The translations under genes were made by a program, and so were the position numbers. Positions 59,474-64,000 of a stretch of 64,000 nt of DNA are shown one piece after another. The first letter of the stretch is position 1; the number at the start of each line of letters is the position of its first letter. A model generated the notes under the pieces. It did no database searches. It was not told the DNA's origin and worked only from the letters and a program-made list of their open reading frames with translations. This DNA comes from Ancylobacter crimeensis (GTDB lineage: Bacteria; Pseudomonadota; Alphaproteobacteria; Rhizobiales; Xanthobacteraceae), in the NCBI RefSeq assembly GCF_023016805.1, contig NZ_JALKCH010000006.1, positions 186,001-250,000 on the forward strand. Reading direction: 5' to 3'.

Positions 59474-59740
59474 TCACGGGGACGGCGGGGAGACGTTCAA
59501 GCTCGTATCCTTGAGGATATGAGTCCAGTTCGCGAACTCGGCAAAGAGTTCTGACAAACGGTTTGAATTCTCGCCGGACTGGCGCACCATTTCTGTCCCT
59601 TCATTTTCCATGTCACCCGCGAGTTTGAAGGGCATGGAGATCTGGGCGGTCCGATAGCTCTCTCCGCGCATGTGGATCAGGCTCTCGGCGAGGACCGCCT
59701 TGAGCTGGGCACAGAAGTGCGGTCGATCTCTCGGCTTCAG
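59474..59740 (-). pseudogene. C-terminal fragment of a large serine recombinase
   Basis: KAVLAESLIHMRGESYRTAQ then ISMPFKLAGDMENEGTEMVR aligns with the end of the recombinase fragment at 44383-45300 (AVLRLVFAERLPYVRGEGYR, TAKTSLPFRALGD, YEMVR). Only the last part of the protein remains. It marks the right border of element 2. Confidence 0.65.
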
Positions 59741-59929
59741 GATGGAAGCCGCCGGGCGAGGCCGTCGACGCCACCGCCATCAAGTCCTGTCCGGCCACAC
59801 CATCAAGGCGCGACGGATCCAACACCCTCAACAAGAGGCGGGCGGTAAGGTGGCGCCCTTGCAGGATCCCATGCCCGAGGTGCCTAATATAGAAGGTCGT
59901 CTTCTCCCCGACCCAGGCATCACCCCTCC

Positions 59930-60811
59930 ATGCCCGCTCCCTCGCTCACCCCTGCCGCCGCCGATCGCGGCCTTGCTCTCGCAGCGCGGGCGCTGGAGGC
60001 GGGGCGGCGCGGCGAGGCGCTGGCCCTCGCTCGCTCGCTGGCGACTCATGTGCCCGGCCATGCACCGACCCGGCGTTTCCTTGCCGCGCTCCTCGAATCC
60101 GCCGGCCGGCTCGAGGAGGCGGAAAGCGAGGTGGCCGCCGCACTTGCCGGTGAGCCCGATCACATTGCGACCCTGACGCTGGCCGGCCGTATCGCCTATC
60201 GCGCCGGGGAGCCGCAGCGAGCGCTGGAACGGCTGCGCCGGGCCGCGCACCTAGATCCCTCCGACCCGCGTCCGGCCTTCATGACGGGGGTATTGCTGGC
60301 CGAGACCGGTGCGCTGGACGACGCCGCCGAGCAGCTCGCCGCTGTGCTGCGGGCCGATCCAGACCATGCCCCGGCACTCGCGACGCTCGGCCATGTCGCA
60401 CAGCGGCGCGGCGACGCGGCAGCGGCGTGCCGCTACCTTGAGCGGGCGGTTGCGCTTGCCCCGGTATCGCCCGCGGCATGGTTCGATCTCGGCCTTGCGC
60501 AGCAGGATTGCGGCGCTCTTGCTGCGGCCGCCGAAGCTTTCGCACGCACCTTGGCGCTCTGCCCGGAACGGGCGGATGGGTGGGTCAATCTCGGCGTCGT
60601 ACAATTGGAACGTGGCGTGCGGGAGGAAGCCTTCGCTGCTTTCGGCCGGGCCTACCGGCTCGATCGCTCGACGTTACCTGCCATAGCGCTGGCATTGACG
60701 GCTGGACCCCATGGCGCGTTGTGGCTTGATCTCGATGGCCTCACCGGCACATTGGCGGCGGCGCCCGAGCCGTCCCTTGCGGCCTTTACCCCCGCGGACG
60801 GCGCGGCCTGA
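59930..60811 (+). CDS. tetratricopeptide repeat protein
   Basis: 293 residues, Ala-rich, with at least six TPR-like units (for example AGRIAYRAGEPQRALERLRR, TGVLLAETGALDDAAEQLAA, LGHVAQRRGDAAAACRYLER, LGLAQQDCGALAAAAEAFAR). No catalytic domain or signal peptide. A scaffold, perhaps for secretion or glycosylation as in similar backbone proteins. Its end overlaps the convergent DUF6065 gene. Confidence 0.75.
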   Translation: MPAPSLTPAAADRGLALAARALEAGRRGEALALARSLATHVPGHAPTRRFLAALLESAGRLEEAESEVAAALAGEPDHIATLTLAGRIAYRAGEPQRALERLRRAAHLDPSDPRPAFMTGVLLAETGALDDAAEQLAAVLRADPDHAPALATLGHVAQRRGDAAAACRYLERAVALAPVSPAAWFDLGLAQQDCGALAAAAEAFARTLALCPERADGWVNLGVVQLERGVREEAFAAFGRAYRLDRSTLPAIALALTAGPHGALWLDLDGLTGTLAAAPEPSLAAFTPADGAA

Positions 60812-61493
60812 AGCGCTTGCGATAGACCCCCGGCTCCGCCATCACGGCCTGAACCAGCGCGCTGTAGCCGGCCGCGCGGGAAGCATCGAGCGACTCGAAC
60901 ACCAGTTCGGCCGGCTCACGCGGAACGGCGAAGCACTGGACGACCGGCAGGCCCTTCGGCAGCACGCCGCTGAAATCCGGCTCAGTCCACAGCGCCGGAA
61001 AATTGATGCCGGCGTCGTTGAAGAGATCGGCATGGACCAGCCCGGTCAGGGTACGGAACGGCAGATCCTCGCGATTGGCGGGATGGGTGGCAAAGAGCGA
61101 CCAGCCAGGCTCCAGCTCGATGGTCCAGAAACTGTTGAACTTGATCGCGGCGTGGCGGGGATCGTGTCCCGGCATCCCGGAGAGCTGCGCCGGAACGTGG
61201 AACGCCAGCGGAGCGCGGGGATGCTCGCGCACGCTCGGTCCCGGAATCTGCCAATCCCATTCGAAACGACCGGCCTCGACCCGGACGTCGCAGGGTAGCG
61301 GCATGAGGAAGCCGGTCCGCATCGCCTCGACGAAAGGCGGGCACTGCTTCACCGTCCGTACGGCCTGCCCGGTCAGCTCGGAGCGAGCCGTGACGGGCAT
61401 GCGTCTCAGCCAGTCCGGCAGCGCGTCGCCCGCCGCCACCGGACGCGGCAGATGATCGGCGAGGGCAGGATCGCAACGGAACACGATCTTCAT
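60786..61493 (-). CDS. DUF6065 family protein
   Basis: 235 residues from ATG 61493. Family stretches: VKQCPPFVEAMRTGFLMPLP, AIKFNSFWTIELEPGWSLFA, THPANREDLPFRTLTGLVHA and GINFPALWTEPDFSGVLPKG. The protein is soluble. DUF6065 has no assigned function, though members often occur near TPR genes as here. About 350 bp upstream (61494-61845) show nothing recognised. Confidence 0.8.
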   Translation of the reverse strand: MKIVFRCDPALADHLPRPVAAGDALPDWLRRMPVTARSELTGQAVRTVKQCPPFVEAMRTGFLMPLPCDVRVEAGRFEWDWQIPGPSVREHPRAPLAFHVPAQLSGMPGHDPRHAAIKFNSFWTIELEPGWSLFATHPANREDLPFRTLTGLVHADLFNDAGINFPALWTEPDFSGVLPKGLPVVQCFAVPREPAELVFESLDASRAAGYSALVQAVMAEPGVYRKRFRPRRPRG

Positions 61494-61845
61494 CGACGCA
61501 ACGCCTTCCGCTCGGCACTGCCGGTCATCCGGGCCCGCACCTAAGACCGGCAGTATCTCACCCATGGCGTTGCCGGATGCAAGTCGCGGCCCGTCCATGG
61601 TCGGCGGTGACAGGAATCGCGGTCCCTACAGGTCGGCGACGGGAGGTGGATGCCGCACGAGACCCGCCACGCCGCCTCTTCTGCCGGCACGAACGCGCGA
61701 TCCGGCCGCGGCGACGGTCGACCTCTTCAGGACGCGTTCTTCGCCCCTGAACCGGGCGCCACAGGTGGCAACCTCCAGACCAGACCGAACCAGAACCGGG
61801 AACACATCAGCATTCTCCGTGCGAGCCCGGAAGCCCTTGGGCGGA

Positions 61846-63021
61846 TCAGCCGACGTTGCTGTCGGGGGCTCCCTTGAGGGCTTCGCCGTAATTGATCAGG
61901 CTGTCCCGCGTGATCTCGGAAATGCTGTGTGCGCCGGTGAGGGTCATGGCGACGCGCATCTCCTTCTCGAACAGGTCGAGCATGTGGGTGACGCCCGCTT
62001 CGCCAGCCACCGCGAGCGCGTAGACGAAGGCCCGGCCCAGCAGCACCGCATCGGCGCCCAGCGCGATCATGCGCACCACGTCGAGACCGGAGCGGATGCC
62101 GGAATCGGCAAGGATCTTCAGCTTGCCCTTCACCGCATCGGCGATGACCGGAAGCGCGCGGGCGGTGGAGAGCACGCCGTCGAGCTGGCGGCCGCCATGG
62201 TTCGACACCACGATGCCGTCCGCACCGAACGTCACCGCGTCGCGCGCGTCATCGGGATCGAGAATGCCCTTGATGACCATGGGACCGGTCCAGAACTCAC
62301 GGATCCATTCGAGGTCCTTCCAATCGATGGAGGGATCGAAATTGGCACCGAGCCAGCCGATATAGTCGGCCAGCCCGGTCGGGTTGCCGCGATAGGCCGA
62401 GATGTTGCCGAGATCGTGCGGCCGGCCCATCACGCCGACATCCCAGGCCCAGGCGGGATGGGTCATCGCCTGAAGGACGCGGCGCAGCGGGCCGTGCGGG
62501 CCGGACATGCCGGCATGGGCGTCGCGGTAGCGCGCCCCGGGGACGGGCATGTCGACCGTGAAGACCAGCGTGTTGATTCCGGCCGCCTTGGCGCGTTCCA
62601 GCGCATTGCGCATGAAGCCGCGGTCCTTCAGCACGTAGAGCTGGAACCAGAGCGGGGAAGGCGAGGCCGCCTGCACCTCCTCGATCGGGCAGACCGACAC
62701 GGTGGAGAGCGTCATCGGGATGCCCTTCTTGTGGGCCGCCCGCGCCACCTGCACCTCGCCGCGCCGGGCATACATGCCGCACAGGCCGACGGGGGCGAGC
62801 GCCACCGGCATCGCCATCCTGCGGCCGAAGAGCTCCGTCTCGAGGCTGAGGGAGGACATGTTGCGCAGGATGCGCTGGCGCAGCGCGATCTCCGAGAGGT
62901 CGTCGACATTGCGGCGCAGCGTGCGCTCGGCATAGGCGCCGCCGTCGGCATAGTGGAACAGGAAGGGCGGAACCTTGCGGCGGGCGGCTTCGCGGTAGTC
63001 GGTTGCTGCGGAAATGATCAT
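61846..63021 (-). CDS. lldD: L-lactate dehydrogenase, FMN-dependent
   Basis: 391 residues from ATG 63021. Alpha-hydroxyacid dehydrogenase motifs: [26 protein letters not shown]-type FMN segment ([20 protein letters not shown]), [39 protein letters not shown] and the active-site [10 protein letters not shown] with catalytic His. It oxidises L-lactate to pyruvate and passes electrons to the respiratory chain. Other 2-hydroxyacids such as mandelate or glycolate are possible substrates. Confidence 0.88.
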   Translation of the reverse strand: MIISAATDYREAARRKVPPFLFHYADGGAYAERTLRRNVDDLSEIALRQRILRNMSSLSLETELFGRRMAMPVALAPVGLCGMYARRGEVQVARAAHKKGIPMTLSTVSVCPIEEVQAASPSPLWFQLYVLKDRGFMRNALERAKAAGINTLVFTVDMPVPGARYRDAHAGMSGPHGPLRRVLQAMTHPAWAWDVGVMGRPHDLGNISAYRGNPTGLADYIGWLGANFDPSIDWKDLEWIREFWTGPMVIKGILDPDDARDAVTFGADGIVVSNHGGRQLDGVLSTARALPVIADAVKGKLKILADSGIRSGLDVVRMIALGADAVLLGRAFVYALAVAGEAGVTHMLDLFEKEMRVAMTLTGAHSISEITRDSLINYGEALKGAPDSNVG

Positions 63022-63197
63022 CGGCGTTCCACTATCAACGGCGCCCCCTACGGACTCCCGTTGCCCCATTCCTCGCCCCGCCCCCCGGGAGCTGTGGCAA
63101 GCGGTATGCGGCGTCGGGACGCGGTTGTCCAGCCGCAACACGCGCCCCCGCGCTTGGGCTTTCGGGGGGAGTCATGACCGGCGTCGCTGTCTCGTTG

Positions 63198-64000
63198 CTA
63201 TGCCTGCGCACGCTCATTGGCGGGGTCGAACATAGGTTCGGCACCGATGGTCGCCGGGCAGCGCCGGCCGTAGATCTCGATAACGATCGCCGTACCCCGC
63301 GCGGCGGCCTCCTGCGGCACGATGGCGAGGCCGATGCTGCGGCCGAGCGTGTAGCTCCAGCCGCCTGAGGTCACCATGCCCGCCCGCTGGCCAGCGACGA
63401 AGACCGGCGCCGCCGCCGGGGCATCGGCTTCGCCGGCTTCGTCCAGCAGGAACGGCACCAGAACCTGCCGGGGTTGCTGCATGCCGCCCTCCAGCAGCGC
63501 CGCCTTGCCGATGAAGTCCGGCTTGCCGAGGTCCACCGCCCAGCCCAGCGAGGCCTCGTAGGGGGTGAAGCCGGTCTCGATATCCGTCTTCCAACCACGA
63601 TAGCCCTTGTCGAGCCGAAGGCTTTCGAGCGCGTAGAGGCCGAATTCCCGGAGCCCTGATGCCTCCCCCGCCTCCAGCAGCGCGCGATAGAGTGCGACCG
63701 CATCGCCATTGCGCACATGCAGCTCCCAGCCGAGCTCGCCCACATAGGAGGTGCGCACCGCCAGCACCTCGATGCCCGCGACATGGATCGTGCGCGCACC
63801 GAGCCAGGGGAAACCGTCATTGGAGAGATCGGCCTCCGTGAGCCGGGACAGCACCTCGCGCGCCTTCGGCCCGGCAAGCGCCAGCAGCGTCTCCGTGAGG
63901 CTCGCGACCCGCAGCGTCACCGAGCCGTCCGCCGGCAAGGCGTGGCGCAGCAGGTCGTCATCGTGCCACTCCGCCGCAGCGGCCGCGGTGAGGAGGAAGG
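63198..64000 (-). CDS. GcvT-domain protein, C-terminal part (5' end outside window)
   Basis: Frame open to the window edge; about 267 residues visible. LLALAGPKAREVLSRLTEAD, VLAVRTSYVGELGWELHVRN, GLYALESLRLDKGYRGWKTD and TPYEASLGWAVDLGKPDFIG match the aminomethyltransferase fold, with the C-terminal barrel at the end. The FLLTAAAAAEWHDDDLLRHA segment suggests the longer dimethylglycine/sarcosine-dehydrogenase-like proteins, where an FAD domain precedes. Folate-dependent one-carbon transfer is the likely role. Confidence 0.85.
   Translation of the reverse strand, partial: FLLTAAAAAEWHDDDLLRHALPADGSVTLRVASLTETLLALAGPKAREVLSRLTEADLSNDGFPWLGARTIHVAGIEVLAVRTSYVGELGWELHVRNGDAVALYRALLEAGEASGLREFGLYALESLRLDKGYRGWKTDIETGFTPYEASLGWAVDLGKPDFIGKAALLEGGMQQPRQVLVPFLLDEAGEADAPAAAPVFVAGQRAGMVTSGGWSYTLGRSIGLAIVPQEAAARGTAIVIEIYGRRCPATIGAEPMFDPANERAQA

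Larger units (their letters stand above)
44457..59740. mobile_element. degraded mobilizable element 2
   Basis: Lies directly 3' of the split tRNA and ends where a fragment of another large serine recombinase adjoins backbone genes. Contains a relaxase and MobC pair, a TraG-like ATPase with membrane proteins, a toxin-antitoxin pair and cargo. The right boundary (about 59740) is estimated from the end of recombinase homology; no flanking repeat was identified. Confidence 0.6.

Noticed and set aside
61564-63177. 537-codon plus-strand open frame
   Set aside because: Antisense to lldD, which is unambiguous on the minus strand.

Overview
The window reads as a high-GC alphaproteobacterial chromosome, most likely Hyphomicrobiales (Rhizobiales) and perhaps Xanthobacteraceae-like. 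The backbone genes point that way: an acnA-type aconitase, DUF1223 and DUF2794 proteins at the left, and a TPR protein, a DUF6065 protein, an LldD-type FMN dehydrogenase and a GcvT-domain protein at the right. Between about 3.64 kb and 59.7 kb this backbone is interrupted by two abutting mobile elements.

Element 1 (3642-44411, 40.8 kb) is integrated in the anticodon arm of a tRNA-Leu(CAA) gene. The 15-bp core GCGGACTCAAAATCC is present at both ends. The 5' half of the host tRNA lies left of the element and the 3' half lies right of it, so the host gene is physically split. The element carries its own complete tRNA-Leu(CAA) just after the integrase gene, apparently as a replacement. Arm-type repeats (CTTACACAT) lie inside both ends. 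Cargo, left to right: a serine recombinase plus two ParB-like proteins in one operon; small plasmid-type genes; three members of an unnamed protein family; two paralogous exported proteins sharing a nearly identical 3' half; VapC, ParDE and HigBA-type toxin-antitoxin loci; an 88-bp segment flanked by inverted recombinase sites next to a very small tyrosine recombinase (a probable promoter switch); three prepilin-like genes, two of them behind a covarying structured RNA leader; an Abi_2/HEPN gene; a fluoride riboswitch with crcB; a resolvase with a res-like site; truncated pilin and ParB remnants; a TIR/deoxyribosyltransferase-like P-loop ATPase; an hxsDBCA radical-SAM maturation operon; a zinc-ribbon HEPN-like protein; and a XRE-ImmA/IrrE-exonuclease module. 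No relaxase or type IV secretion gene was seen in element 1.

Element 2 (about 44457-59740) lies directly 3' of the split tRNA and looks like a degraded mobilizable element. C-terminal fragments of two different large serine recombinases border it. Inside are a relaxase and MobC pair, a TraG/VirD4-like ATPase with a block of membrane proteins, a ParE-type toxin-antitoxin pair, a GNAT-like protein, a MORN-like repeat protein, and a STAND-type P-loop/ankyrin gene interrupted by an in-frame TGA.

The most novel-looking items are the twin structured leaders in front of prepilin genes, the inversion switch next to the secreted-protein operon, and the tRNA-splitting, tRNA-carrying integration strategy. 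All calls come from reading the sequence; no database search was run.
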